A stretch of 64,000 bases of DNA from Atopobium deltae (GCF_001552785.1 NZ_KQ959492.1:1-64000); one strand, 5' to 3'; shown: positions 52,648-61,346, counted from the stretch's first letter. The notes: generated from the sequence alone by a model not told the origin. A program made the numbers and translations.

Positions 52648-55266
52648 CTAATCCTCGTACGTCGTAGCAGGGCGTCCGTAATAGGCATCCATAAACAGGC
52701 TCTTAATTTCTTCGATCAGCGGGTAGCGCGGGTTGGCTGCGGTGCACTGATCGTTAAATGACTGCTCAGACATATCGTCGAGGGTGTCGAGGAAGTACTG
52801 CTCGTCAACGTTATATTCGGCAATCGTGCGCTTAACACCCACGTGATCGCACAGGTCATAAATCTTGGCAATAAAGTTTTCGAAGACCTCGTTGTCGTCA
52901 GCACCCATTACGCCACAAAAACGTGCAGCTTCAACATAGCGCTCGAAGGTTTTGGGGTGATCGTACTGCGGGAAGGTACCCATCTTTGCAGGGCGCTGTG
53001 CAGCGTTATAGCGAATAATGCGTGGCTCCAACACGGCAAGTGCCAAACCGTGAGGGATGTGATGGAAGGCGCCCAGCTTGTGCGCCATCGAGTGGTTCAC
53101 GCCCAAGAAGGCGTTGGCAAAGGCAAGGCCAGCCATGCAGGAAGCGTTGGCCATGTGGTCACGAGCCTCTACATCGTTGGGGTTATCGTATGCGCGAGGC
53201 AGATACTCAAAGATCAGCTTCATACCACGCAAAGACAAGCCTTCCGTATAATCGGATGCCATAACCGAAACAAAGGACTCGATGCAGTGCGTCAAAGCGT
53301 CCAGGCCCGAGGCAGCCGTCAAGCTCTTGGGCTGCGTCATCATGTTGTCGGTGTCGATGATTGCCATATTGGGCATGAGCTCATAGTCAGTGATGGGCCA
53401 TTTTACGCCCGTCTCGGCATCGGTGATAATGGCAAACGGTGTGACTTCGCTTCCCGTACCCGACGAGGTGGGAATAGCCACAAAGAAGGCCTTTGTGCCC
53501 AGCTTGGGGAAGGTGTAAATGCGCTTGCGGATATCCATGAAGTCAACGGACATGTCCTCAAAATTCTGCTCGGGGTGCTCGTACATAGACCACATGATCT
53601 TGGCTGCGTCCATAGCCGAGCCACCGCCGATGGCGATGATGCAGTCGGGCTCAAAGGCACGCAGCTGCTCGGTGCCCTTAATGGCATCTTGCAGCTTGGG
53701 GTCGGGCGAGATGCTCCAGAAGCTGGTGTGAATAATGCCCAGCTCATCGAGGGTATTTTCAATAGTTTTAGTAAAGCCACTCTTGTACAAGAATTGGTCG
53801 GTGACAATAAAGGCACGCGATTTGCCATAGACCTCTTTGAGCTCGCGCAACGCAACGGGCATGCAGCCCTTTTTGAAATAAACCTTCTCGGGAGTACGAA
53901 GCCAAAGCATATTTTCGCGCCTCTCTGCGACTGACTTGATGTTTAACAAGTGCTGCGGACCAACATTACCCGACACCGAATTACCGCCCCACGAGCCGCA
54001 ACCCAGGGTCAGTGATGGGGGCATCATGAAGTTATACAAATCGCCGATACCACCTTGCGAGGCAGGCGTGTTGATCAAAATGCGGCAGGTTTTCATAGCG
54101 TTGCGATGCTTTTCGAGCTTTTCTTCCTCGTTGACGTTAATGAACAGCGATGAGGTGTGACCGTAGCCACCGTCGGCAACCAGACGCTCGGCCTTAGCAA
54201 GAGCCTCGTCAAAAGTCTTGGCCTTATACATGGCAAGCACAGGCGACAGCTTTTCGTGTGCCATCTCCTCGGAGGGGTCGACGCTGGTGACTTCACCGAT
54301 CAAAATCTTGGTCGAGCGAGGCACCTCCACACCTGCGAGCTGCGCAATCTTGTAGGCCGATTGACCAACGATTTTTGCATTGACGGCGCCATTAATGATG
54401 ACGGTCTTGCGCACGCGGTCGAGCTCCTCGCCCTGCAAAAAGTAGCAGCCACGGTGCGCAAACTCAACGCATGCCTCGTCATAGACGTCGGCCAGTATTG
54501 TGACCGATTGCTCGGAAGCACAAATCATGCCGTTGTCAAAGGTCTTAGAGTGAATGATGGAGTTAACCGCAAGCTTGATGTCGGCAGTCGAGTCGATAAT
54601 AGCGGGCGTGTTACCTGCGCCAACGCCCAAGGCGGGCTTACCAGAAGAATACGCAGCAGCAACCATACCAGGTCCGCCCGTAGCCAAAATAATGTCCGCC
54701 GTGCGCATCAGAGCGTTGGTCAGCTCGAGCGAGGGCCGATCGATCCAGTCGATAAGACCCTTGGGTGCGCCGGCCTTCTCGGCAGCTTCACGCACGACGC
54801 GCGCCGCAGCGATGGTTGCCTCTTTAGCGCGAGGATGCGGGCTGATCATAATGGCGTTACGCGTTTTGAGGCAGATAAGCGCCTTAAAAATGGCCGTTGA
54901 CGTAGGGTTGGTTGTGGGAATAACCGCCGCCACGATACCAAGGGGCTCGGCGACTTCCTTATAACCAAAAGCAGGGTCATCTTTGATGACCCCACAGGTT
55001 TTCATGTCCTTATACTTGTTGTAGATATACTCAGAAGCGTAGTGATTTTTAATGACCTTATCCTCCATGACGCCCATGCCCGTCTCTTCGACGGCAAGCT
55101 TGGCAAGAGGAATGCGCTGCTTGTTAGCGGCTAACGAGGCGGCATAAAAAATCTTGTCCACCTGTTCTTGCGTAAACGTCGCGAACTTTTCTTGCGCCTT
55201 GCGCATCGCGGCAAGACGGCTCGTAAGCTCGTCCACGCTTTGGATGAGTGGCAGTGCCTTGGACAT
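52648..55266 (-). CDS. adhE: Bifunctional aldehyde-alcohol dehydrogenase AdhE
   Basis: 872 residues from the ATG at 55264-55266 with GGAGGG upstream; an in-frame 61-residue extension was rejected. N-terminal acetaldehyde dehydrogenase (ALDH domain 1-440, catalytic Cys in FDNGMICASEQSV) and C-terminal iron-dependent alcohol dehydrogenase (about 460-870; GGGSAMDAAK, PTSSGTGSEVTPFAII, HSMAHKLGAFHHIPHGLA for iron). It converts acetyl-CoA to ethanol with NADH to regenerate NAD in anaerobic metabolism. It points to a fermentative anaerobe. Confidence 0.97.
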   Translation of the reverse strand: MSKALPLIQSVDELTSRLAAMRKAQEKFATFTQEQVDKIFYAASLAANKQRIPLAKLAVEETGMGVMEDKVIKNHYASEYIYNKYKDMKTCGVIKDDPAFGYKEVAEPLGIVAAVIPTTNPTSTAIFKALICLKTRNAIMISPHPRAKEATIAAARVVREAAEKAGAPKGLIDWIDRPSLELTNALMRTADIILATGGPGMVAAAYSSGKPALGVGAGNTPAIIDSTADIKLAVNSIIHSKTFDNGMICASEQSVTILADVYDEACVEFAHRGCYFLQGEELDRVRKTVIINGAVNAKIVGQSAYKIAQLAGVEVPRSTKILIGEVTSVDPSEEMAHEKLSPVLAMYKAKTFDEALAKAERLVADGGYGHTSSLFINVNEEEKLEKHRNAMKTCRILINTPASQGGIGDLYNFMMPPSLTLGCGSWGGNSVSGNVGPQHLLNIKSVAERRENMLWLRTPEKVYFKKGCMPVALRELKEVYGKSRAFIVTDQFLYKSGFTKTIENTLDELGIIHTSFWSISPDPKLQDAIKGTEQLRAFEPDCIIAIGGGSAMDAAKIMWSMYEHPEQNFEDMSVDFMDIRKRIYTFPKLGTKAFFVAIPTSSGTGSEVTPFAIITDAETGVKWPITDYELMPNMAIIDTDNMMTQPKSLTAASGLDALTHCIESFVSVMASDYTEGLSLRGMKLIFEYLPRAYDNPNDVEARDHMANASCMAGLAFANAFLGVNHSMAHKLGAFHHIPHGLALAVLEPRIIRYNAAQRPAKMGTFPQYDHPKTFERYVEAARFCGVMGADDNEVFENFIAKIYDLCDHVGVKRTIAEYNVDEQYFLDTLDDMSEQSFNDQCTAANPRYPLIEEIKSLFMDAYYGRPATTYED

Positions 55267-55364
55267 AATTCCCTCCAACATATCCTGACATATCTGACAA
55301 CGTATGCACAATTTTGCACCGTTTTGTACACGACTTCGTCTGCGGGTTTGACTGCTGTGGCGTT

Positions 55365-55396
55365 CTCGATACAACGTCGCGCTCGATACAACATCG
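55365..55396. repeat. 15-base direct repeat upstream of adhE
   Basis: CTCGATACAACGTCG at 55365-55379 and CTCGATACAACATCG at 55382-55396, one difference, 17-base period. About 100 bases upstream of the adhE start, in a 290-base gap with no gene. Could be a paired operator. Confidence 0.6.
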
Positions 55397-55556
55397 TTCT
55401 TAGCTTTTATAGAGCTTCGTACGCAATCCCGCGCCGACTCTTTTATCATACAAAATTCAGGTGATAAAAAGAGCGATTATTTCAAGAAAGTTACGAGAAA
55501 TTAGGGTATATACCTGCGGATTGACTAGAAATGCGTGTTCATTTGAAAAAAGTTGA

Positions 55557-56579
55557 CTACTGAAGAGAAGACAATATCGCTTCGAAATGTTCCACAGTTT
55601 GGTTGCCACATGAGCTGACGCGAACCCAAGCGTTGCCATTTTTGTCGTAGAGAAGTTCCATGTACTCAGCAAAAGGATTGTCAGCGATGGCGGCGGGTTT
55701 AGGCGTTTCGACAACGCCATATTGCTCCTGCCAGGCAGCGACCAACGCCTCGGCTATCTGTGGTGGATCGGATTCACATGCGTCATCGTCAGAAACGCTG
55801 TTCGTGTTCGTGACGCTCGTGCTCGTGCGCTGTCGCAGACGCACATCACAGACGGGACCAAAGCCCCCGTGAAAAATACTGGCGGCCGTACGCATACAGG
55901 GGTCCGACGCCAGCCCTGGATAGCGAACCTGCGCCACCAAAGGATGACAGTGTGCATAATACGCAAACTGCTGCGCAAAATCACAATGCGCGTGCATGGC
56001 GGCATCCAGCTTTGGAAGCGCCTGCAAAGCTTGCATGAGGCGTGGGTCAGACATCGGCACGCACACCTCATCGAGCCTGTCGATAAGATCGCCCAGCAGC
56101 GGCAAAGTCTTTTTATGGATGCCCACAACACAGATGCCGCAATCACGTTGCTGCAAAAGGTAATCGAGCTTCTCGATGCAAATATCAGCGCCGACTTGGC
56201 AGGCGCTACACAAATGCGAGGTAGGAAGGCTTATATCCACAAGCAAAAGGGACTGTGGACGCGGGAGTTGTCTCACCATCATGCGAATATTATCGAGTGA
56301 GGCGGGCGCATGCTGCAGCAGTCTGCTCCAAACCAGCTCGTAAAACTGCGGTGTGCACTGTGACGTTGATTGCTCTTCGGGATGTGCGTCAGACCGCGCT
56401 TCGGACGATTGGGATGCAGACGTCTTGTGTGTGGGACGCGCAGGACGGCTAAACAGTGGCCGACGCTCAAACAACGACTGCGCAGCAAGCAGGTTGTAAG
56501 CCACGTCGGTCGCTACAAACCAGACGCGAGCCGCCCCAAGACGGCTCGCAAATGTTGTATGTATCTCGGTACTGCTCAT
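55557..56579 (-). CDS. Truncated Cys/Met-metabolism PLP enzyme-like protein without the lysine
   Basis: 340 residues. Similar in pattern to cystathionine gamma-synthase/O-acetylhomoserine sulfhydrylase: YNLLAAQSLFERR, LLLVDISLPTS, VGADICIEKLDYLL, HPLVAQVRYPGLASDP, GFGPVCDVRLR and a C-terminal VRVSSCGNQTVEHFEA. In the family the segment is ADxxxHSATKYL; here the PLP-forming Lys aligns with Tyr and the SAT is lost. About 90 N-terminal residues are also missing, and a 50-residue Ser/Thr insertion is present. It is likely inactive as a lyase. Next to thrS and metNIQ. Confidence 0.6.
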   Translation of the reverse strand: MSSTEIHTTFASRLGAARVWFVATDVAYNLLAAQSLFERRPLFSRPARPTHKTSASQSSEARSDAHPEEQSTSQCTPQFYELVWSRLLQHAPASLDNIRMMVRQLPRPQSLLLVDISLPTSHLCSACQVGADICIEKLDYLLQQRDCGICVVGIHKKTLPLLGDLIDRLDEVCVPMSDPRLMQALQALPKLDAAMHAHCDFAQQFAYYAHCHPLVAQVRYPGLASDPCMRTAASIFHGGFGPVCDVRLRQRTSTSVTNTNSVSDDDACESDPPQIAEALVAAWQEQYGVVETPKPAAIADNPFAEYMELLYDKNGNAWVRVSSCGNQTVEHFEAILSSLQ

Positions 56580-56621
56580 TGACCTATGCGGCGCGCGCTT
56601 CCTCGCAGTGCGCAGATGCGC

Positions 56622-58385
56622 CTAGCGGCGCTCGCGAATCTCCGCCGTCAGGCTGTTGATAAACTCGTCGAGCGACGTTTGGTGCGTCTCACCAGAACGA
56701 TCGCGCACGGAAATATTGCCAGCAGCAGCTTCCTTCTCGCCAAGAATAAGCATGTACGGAACACGATCGATGCTACGCGCTTCACGAATCTTGTAGCCGA
56801 TCTTCTCGTCACGTGCATCAACCTTCACGCGAACACCAGCTTGACGAAGGCGCTCGCCCACTTGTGCTGCATACCCGCGGGTCTTCTCGGAAACGGGAAG
56901 TACCTTTACCTGGCACGGAGACAGCCATGCGGGGAATTTTCCTTCGTACTGCTCAATCAGCATCCCCGTAAAGCGCTCGAAACTACCAAAGCCAGCGCGG
57001 TGAATCATAATGGGGCGCTTCTTGGTACCGTCGGAAGCGGTGTACTCGAGCTCAAAGCGCTCAGGTAACTGGAAATCCAGCTGGATGGTGCCGCACTGCC
57101 AGGTACGACCCAGGCAGTCCTTCAGATGAAAGTCAATCTTGGGGCCATAAAATGCGCCGTCGCCTTCGTTAATGGTGTACTCGATCCCCATGGAATCCAG
57201 TGCATCACGCAGACTCTGCTCGGCATGAGCCCAATCCTCATCGGAACCCATCGAATCGTCGGGGCGAGTCGAAAGCTCAATGCGATACGGGAAGCCGAAT
57301 TGCGCATAGTACGAGGTAATGAGGTGCGCGGTATCGGTAACCTGCTCGGTAATCTGCTCGGGCGTAATAAAGAGGTGCGCATCATCTTGCGTAAACTCGC
57401 GAACGCGGAACAGGCCGTGCAGCGTGCCCTTGAGCTCGTGGCGGTGGTCAATGCCCGCCTCGGCAAGCTTCAAAGGAAGATCACGATAGCTGCGTGGACG
57501 ATTCTTGTAAATCAGGCATGCACCAGGGCAGTTCATGGGCTTGATGGCGTAATCTTCGTCATCAATGCTGGTGGTATACATGTTGGTCTTGTAGTGATCC
57601 CAGTGGCCCGATTGCTCCCACAGCGAGCGTGACAAAATAAGCGGCGTTTGCACCTGCTCATAGCCATAGGCATCCTGCATTTCCTGCCAGTACTGCATCA
57701 AGCTGTTGCGAATGCGCATACCATTAGGAAGCCAAAATGGAAAACCAGGGCCAGCCTCGTTTGTCATGAACAGGTCCATCTCGCGACCAATTTTGCGGTG
57801 GTCGCGCTTCTCGGCCTCGGCAAGCAGGTGCTCGTACTCAGCGAGCTCATCCTTGGAGCGGAACGCCACACCATTGATGCGCGTCAACATCTTGTTGTTG
57901 CTATCGCCTTTCCAATAGGCTCCCGAGACACCCGTCAGCTTGAAGGCTTTAAGCGCTTTGGTGTACAGCACGTGAGGACCCGTGCACATGTCGAGGTACT
58001 CGCCCTGACGATAAAAGGTAATGCGCGCATCTTGATCCAAGTCATCAATGTGCTCGGCCTTGTAGAAGCGCTTGTTTTCCTTCATATGCTTTACGGCTTC
58101 TTCACGCGGAAGCTCGTAGGGCTCAAACTTCAGATTCTCCTTGCAAATCTTTTTCATCTCGGCTTCGATGGCAGGAAAATCCTCTTCGGAGATTTTGGTA
58201 CCCTCGGGAAAATCAATGTCGTAGTAAAAACCGTTTTCGGTAGCAGGGCCATAGCCAAAGTCACAACCAGGATACAAACGATTGATTGCCTGGGCCATAA
58301 TATGCGCTGCCGAGTGGCGCAAAACCATAAGTTCCTGTTCTTCGGAAACCTCAGCTACATGGCCGTCATTAAATAGTGCCTTCAT
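56622..58385 (-). CDS. thrS: Threonyl-tRNA synthetase, TGS-less
   Basis: 587 residues; the ATG at 58383-58385 follows GAAAGAGGAAG. Editing domain with RHSAAHIMAQA (HxxxH), VSGAYWKGDSNNKML, class II catalytic core (GPGFPFWLPNGMRI, RVREFTQDDAHLF, RPIMIHRAGFGSFERF), and anticodon-binding domain. Typical ThrS is about 640 residues and starts with a TGS domain; here the protein starts at the editing domain. I found no upstream frame that restores it. It charges threonine. Confidence 0.95.
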   Translation of the reverse strand: MKALFNDGHVAEVSEEQELMVLRHSAAHIMAQAINRLYPGCDFGYGPATENGFYYDIDFPEGTKISEEDFPAIEAEMKKICKENLKFEPYELPREEAVKHMKENKRFYKAEHIDDLDQDARITFYRQGEYLDMCTGPHVLYTKALKAFKLTGVSGAYWKGDSNNKMLTRINGVAFRSKDELAEYEHLLAEAEKRDHRKIGREMDLFMTNEAGPGFPFWLPNGMRIRNSLMQYWQEMQDAYGYEQVQTPLILSRSLWEQSGHWDHYKTNMYTTSIDDEDYAIKPMNCPGACLIYKNRPRSYRDLPLKLAEAGIDHRHELKGTLHGLFRVREFTQDDAHLFITPEQITEQVTDTAHLITSYYAQFGFPYRIELSTRPDDSMGSDEDWAHAEQSLRDALDSMGIEYTINEGDGAFYGPKIDFHLKDCLGRTWQCGTIQLDFQLPERFELEYTASDGTKKRPIMIHRAGFGSFERFTGMLIEQYEGKFPAWLSPCQVKVLPVSEKTRGYAAQVGERLRQAGVRVKVDARDEKIGYKIREARSIDRVPYMLILGEKEAAAGNISVRDRSGETHQTSLDEFINSLTAEIRERR

Positions 58386-58649
58386 GTACGTCTTCCTCTT
58401 TCGGGTAGTGAATCTCACACATAAAGGTTTACCACATATAGCAGCGCGGCGCAGCTCTTATGCGCTATTTCGCAGCGCTCTCCAAACTTACTCCAGTATC
58501 ATGGCTTACTTTGGCGTCACAACGTAGTCCAACATCATGGCTTGCTCATGGCTTGCTCATGCTTGTGTCAGCATCACAAAGACAGGATAAAAAAGTGGTT
58601 ATCGATAAAACCGATAACTGGTGCATTAAAATTACGGATACTCAAAGCC
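58386..58649. other. thrS leader region
   Basis: 264 bases without a supported gene. Minus-strand candidate promoter -35 TTGGAG with -10 CATAAG at 17 bases lies near 58455-58485 (weak). Tandem CATGGCTTGCT copies (58533-58554) and a related copy near 58500 form a small repeat cluster. A minus-strand hairpin with T run is listed separately. No T-box motif was recognised. Confidence 0.45.
58588..58619 (-). terminator. Minus-strand terminator-like hairpin upstream of thrS
   Basis: Arms GTTATCG (58598-58604) and CGATAAC (58612-58618), 7-base loop; on the minus strand it is followed by CAC and a run of six T. No minus-strand gene lies upstream of it, so it either ends a small RNA, stops antisense transcription, or attenuates thrS. 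Confidence 0.5.
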
Positions 58650-58678
58650 TTGAAGTCTCCAGCAGACCTCGTTATAGT
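58650..58678 (+). promoter_or_regulatory. metNIQ promoter
   Basis: -35 TTGAAG (58650-58655), 17 bases, -10 TATAGT (58673-58678). The expected start is near 58685, at or next to the ATG of an 18-codon leader ORF. metN starts about 290 bases downstream. Confidence 0.65.
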
Positions 58679-58685
58679 AGCCTTT

Positions 58686-58742
58686 ATGAAAAATTTACCG
58701 ACATATTCCTCTGTCATTGTACAAACCCAATGGATGCTCTAG
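58686..58742 (+). CDS. Possible leaderless 18-residue leader peptide
   Basis: ATG at the expected transcription start, reading MKNLPTYSSVIVQTQWML and stopping at TAG (58740-58742). A GCCCGA/TCGGGC stem (58743-58748 with 58793-58798) begins right after the stop codon, which would let ribosome position affect folding. The only Met after the start is the penultimate codon. It may be a chance ORF; coding has not been shown. Confidence 0.35.
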   Translation: MKNLPTYSSVIVQTQWML

Positions 58743-58976
58743 CCCGAGCGTCTTATCGCTGTGCGCGAATATCGCATGGGCGAGAAAGATGATCGGGCGT
58801 TATAAATGCACTTCGTGTTCGCGCGTCTTTTTGAGCACGGGTACAACTGTGCGCCGAGCACAAGCGCTCGCACACTTGGCCCCAAGCCGCAAACCACCCA
58901 AACTGCGAGCGGACGGTCTTCTCGCCAGCCGCGCCACCCAAACCGCAAACCATCCAAGCGAAAGTAGAGTTTTGTT
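58743..58976 (+). promoter_or_regulatory. Structured metNIQ leader
   Basis: Leader RNA between promoter and metN. It contains the GCCCGA...TCGGGC closing stem with an inner GC-rich stretch, and near metN two pairs of repeats (see next). No known SAM or methionine riboswitch core was recognised by eye. An ORF crosses the region with one CxxC (RYKCTSCSRVF) but does not look like a known protein. Confidence 0.4.
58881..58962. repeat. Paired repeats upstream of metN
   Basis: CCGCAAACCACCCAA and CCGCAAACCATCCAA (about 58888-58902 and 58943-58957), and CCACCCAAACTGC and CCACCCAAACCGC, in an overlapping order, flanking a perfect GGTCTTCTCG motif at about 58915-58924. They lie 20-95 bases upstream of the metN start. 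Confidence 0.65.
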
Positions 58977-59720
58977 GTGATCCGTATTTCTCATCTGACA
59001 AAAACATTTGCTTCTCAGCAGGTTCATGCCCTCAACGACGTAAGCCTCACCATCGATGATGGCGATATCTTTGGCATCATTGGCATCAGCGGTGCCGGTA
59101 AGTCAACACTCATTCGTTGCTTAAATCTCCTTGAGCGTCCAGACTCGGGACAAATCTTTGTAGACAACCAAGAGGTAACGACGCTTGCCGGCACCGACTT
59201 ACAAGCGTATCGCCGTCGGGTGGCCATGATTTTCCAAAACTTTGGCCTGTTTGCGCAGCGCACAGCCCTGTACAACGTGTGCTTCCCACTGCTCGCCAAA
59301 AACGGGTGCATTAGCGAAAACGATACACACAAAGCTCAAGAGCTCTTAACGCAGGTTGGCCTTGCCGATAAGGCTCATGCGTACCCATCGCAGCTCTCGG
59401 GCGGGCAGCAGCAGCGCGTGGCCATCGCGCGTGCCCTTGCCTGCAATCCCGAGTACATCTTGTGCGACGAGGCAACCAGCGCCCTTGATCCCGCGAGCAC
59501 TGAGGCCATTTTGCAGTTGCTCAGACAGATCAACGCTCAAACGGGCGTCACCATCGTCATTATCACGCATTCAATGGATGTGGTGCGTGATACCTGCAAT
59601 AACGTTGCCGTCCTCTCGAGCGGCCATATTGTCGAGAAGGGCAGCGTACACGAGGTATTTACGCATCCGCAGCACAGCATCACCAAAAAACTGTTAGGTG
59701 TGGAGGGCTGGAATGAATAG
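58977..59720 (+). CDS. metN: Methionine ABC transporter ATPase
   Basis: 247 residues, GTG start. Walker A GISGAGKSTLIRCLNLLERP (about 37-56), signature LSGGQQQRVAIARALA, Walker B YILCDEATSALDP, and the H-loop THSMDV. The C-terminal NIL/ACT domain that senses methionine in E. coli MetN (343 residues) is absent. Powers uptake by MetI and MetQ. Overlaps metI by eight bases. Confidence 0.92.
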   Translation: MIRISHLTKTFASQQVHALNDVSLTIDDGDIFGIIGISGAGKSTLIRCLNLLERPDSGQIFVDNQEVTTLAGTDLQAYRRRVAMIFQNFGLFAQRTALYNVCFPLLAKNGCISENDTHKAQELLTQVGLADKAHAYPSQLSGGQQQRVAIARALACNPEYILCDEATSALDPASTEAILQLLRQINAQTGVTIVIITHSMDVVRDTCNNVAVLSSGHIVEKGSVHEVFTHPQHSITKKLLGVEGWNE

Positions 59721-60396
59721 CATCGCAAGCAGCATCGCTGAGTTTTTTAACAGCTACGCCGGTCTTATCGGTGCAGGCATCATCGATACCTGCCTGATGG
59801 TGTTTCTCTCGACCTTCATCGCTTATCTTTTTGGTATTGCGCTGGGCGTGATTTTGTACATCACCGATGAACACAGCCTGTGCCCTCAGCGCATATGGCA
59901 TGGCCTGCTGGCGTGGATTGTCAATATTTCACGCTCGATACCTTTTATCATTTTGCTGGTCGCAGTCATGCCTGTTACGCGCGGTCTTGTTGGCACAACA
60001 ACGGGAGTCGTGGGCGTTATCCCTCCTCTTGTCCTTTCGGCCACCCCGTTTATTGCTCGCATGATTGAGCAGAGCCTCAACGAGATTGATCGTCTTTGCA
60101 TTGAGGCCGCACAGGCTTGTGGCGCTTCTCTTGGACGCATCATTTTTTCGGTGCTCTTACCGGAATCGCTGCCGTCCATCGTGCGCGGCGTCTCGATCAG
60201 TCTGATTACCGTACTTGGCTATGCCGCCATTGTGGGAGCTGTCGGGGCAGGCGGCCTAGGTGACATCGCAATTCGCTACGGGTACTACCGCTACGAAGAC
60301 CAGGTCATGTTTGCCACAATCATTCTCATGGTGATCATCGTACAAATTATTCAAACAACCTGCGATTTTATCGCTGTACGCATTGATCGCCGATAA
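59713..60396 (+). CDS. metI: Methionine ABC transporter permease
   Basis: 227 residues, ATG after GGAGGG inside the metN end. Five to six membrane helices and the EAA loop (EAAQACGASLGRIIFSVLLPES) that couples to MetN, as well as RSIPFIILLVAVMP and VGAVGAGGLGDIAIRYGY. D-methionine/L-methionine permease family. Contains a GGTCTTATCG motif copy encoding the GLIG of the first membrane segment. Confidence 0.94.
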   Translation: MNSIASSIAEFFNSYAGLIGAGIIDTCLMVFLSTFIAYLFGIALGVILYITDEHSLCPQRIWHGLLAWIVNISRSIPFIILLVAVMPVTRGLVGTTTGVVGVIPPLVLSATPFIARMIEQSLNEIDRLCIEAAQACGASLGRIIFSVLLPESLPSIVRGVSISLITVLGYAAIVGAVGAGGLGDIAIRYGYYRYEDQVMFATIILMVIIVQIIQTTCDFIAVRIDRR

Positions 60397-60494
60397 GGGC
60401 GTCGGGTCATCCACTTTCGGCCGAGAAGACCGTCCAGTCGATCCCCCGACTACTCAGATACAACACTACCCAGACAAAATATTTGGAGTTTCTT

Positions 60495-61346
60495 ATGATT
60501 TCTCGTAGAAGTTTAGTTGCAGGCCTCAGCGCTGTTCTTATCGCCAGTTCCTTGGGCGGTCTTGCAGGCTGCGCAAAGGCGCCCGAAAAAACAGCTGGCG
60601 GCTCCGCTGCAGGCGAAACGCAAAAGCTTGTGATTGCAGCAAGCCCTTCTCCCCATGCAAAAATTCTGAATGATTTTGCCAAGGAAAAACTTGCAAAAAA
60701 GGGCATTGAGCTGGTCGTTAAGGAGTACACCGACTACATTATTCCCAACAAGGTTACGAGCTCGGGTGAGGTCGACGTGAACTACTTCCAGCATCTCAAC
60801 TATTTGAATAACTACAGCAACGAAAACAAAACCGACCTGGTGGCCGTCGCTCCGATTCACTACGAGCCCTTCGGCATTTACGCTGGTAAATCAAAGGATC
60901 TTTCTAAGATTTCCGAAGGTGCGCAAATTGCTTTGCCCAACGATCCCACCAATGAGGGTCGCGCGCTTCTGCTTTTGCAGCAGGCAAAACTCATTACGCT
61001 GAAGGACCCCAATAACTACAAGGCAACCGTCAATGACATTGCCGAAAATCCCAAGAAAATCAAGTTCGTTGAGGTCGAGGCTGCAGCGGTCCCCCGTCAG
61101 CTGCAGGACGTGGACTTTGCCGTTATTAATGGTAACTACGCTATTGAAGCTGGTTTGCACGTTTCGGACGCACTGACCATCGAGACATCTGATGGTGCGG
61201 CCGTTAAGCAGTACGCTAACTATTTGGTCACTACTCCCAAGAACAAAGATGATAAGTGCGTTAAGGCTTTGGTTGAGGTATTGACCTCCAAGGAGTTTAA
61301 GGACTATCTGACCAAGACTTTTAATAAGGACGTTTTACCTGCTTAA
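60495..61346 (+). CDS. metQ: Methionine-binding lipoprotein
   Basis: 283 residues; ATG after TTTGGAG. Lipoprotein signal peptide with lipobox LAGC (about residue 24), then a NlpA/MetQ fold (KLVIAASPSPHAKILNDFAK, GEVDVNYFQHLNYLNNY, IALPNDPTNEGRALLLLQ, AVINGNYAIEAGL). It delivers methionine to MetNI. 98 bases after metI, a gap that holds two motif copies (one overlapping the metI end). Terminated by the hairpin at 61426. Confidence 0.95.
   Translation: MISRRSLVAGLSAVLIASSLGGLAGCAKAPEKTAGGSAAGETQKLVIAASPSPHAKILNDFAKEKLAKKGIELVVKEYTDYIIPNKVTSSGEVDVNYFQHLNYLNNYSNENKTDLVAVAPIHYEPFGIYAGKSKDLSKISEGAQIALPNDPTNEGRALLLLQQAKLITLKDPNNYKATVNDIAENPKKIKFVEVEAAAVPRQLQDVDFAVINGNYAIEAGLHVSDALTIETSDGAAVKQYANYLVTTPKNKDDKCVKALVEVLTSKEFKDYLTKTFNKDVLPA

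Noticed and set aside
52843-53934. 363-codon open frame opposite adhE
   Set aside because: Antisense shadow of a well-conserved enzyme with no recognisable domain.
55267-55330. TGCAAAATTGTGCA as a Rex operator for adhE
   Set aside because: It lacks the TTGTGAA/TTCACAA arms and symmetry of Rex sites.
58920-58950. T-box-like GGGTGGCGCGG ... CGTCC on the minus strand upstream of thrS
   Set aside because: It is over 300 bases from the only nearby terminator and 550 from thrS, no specifier stem was seen, and the bases belong to a local repeat also found in a second copy. Judged coincidence.
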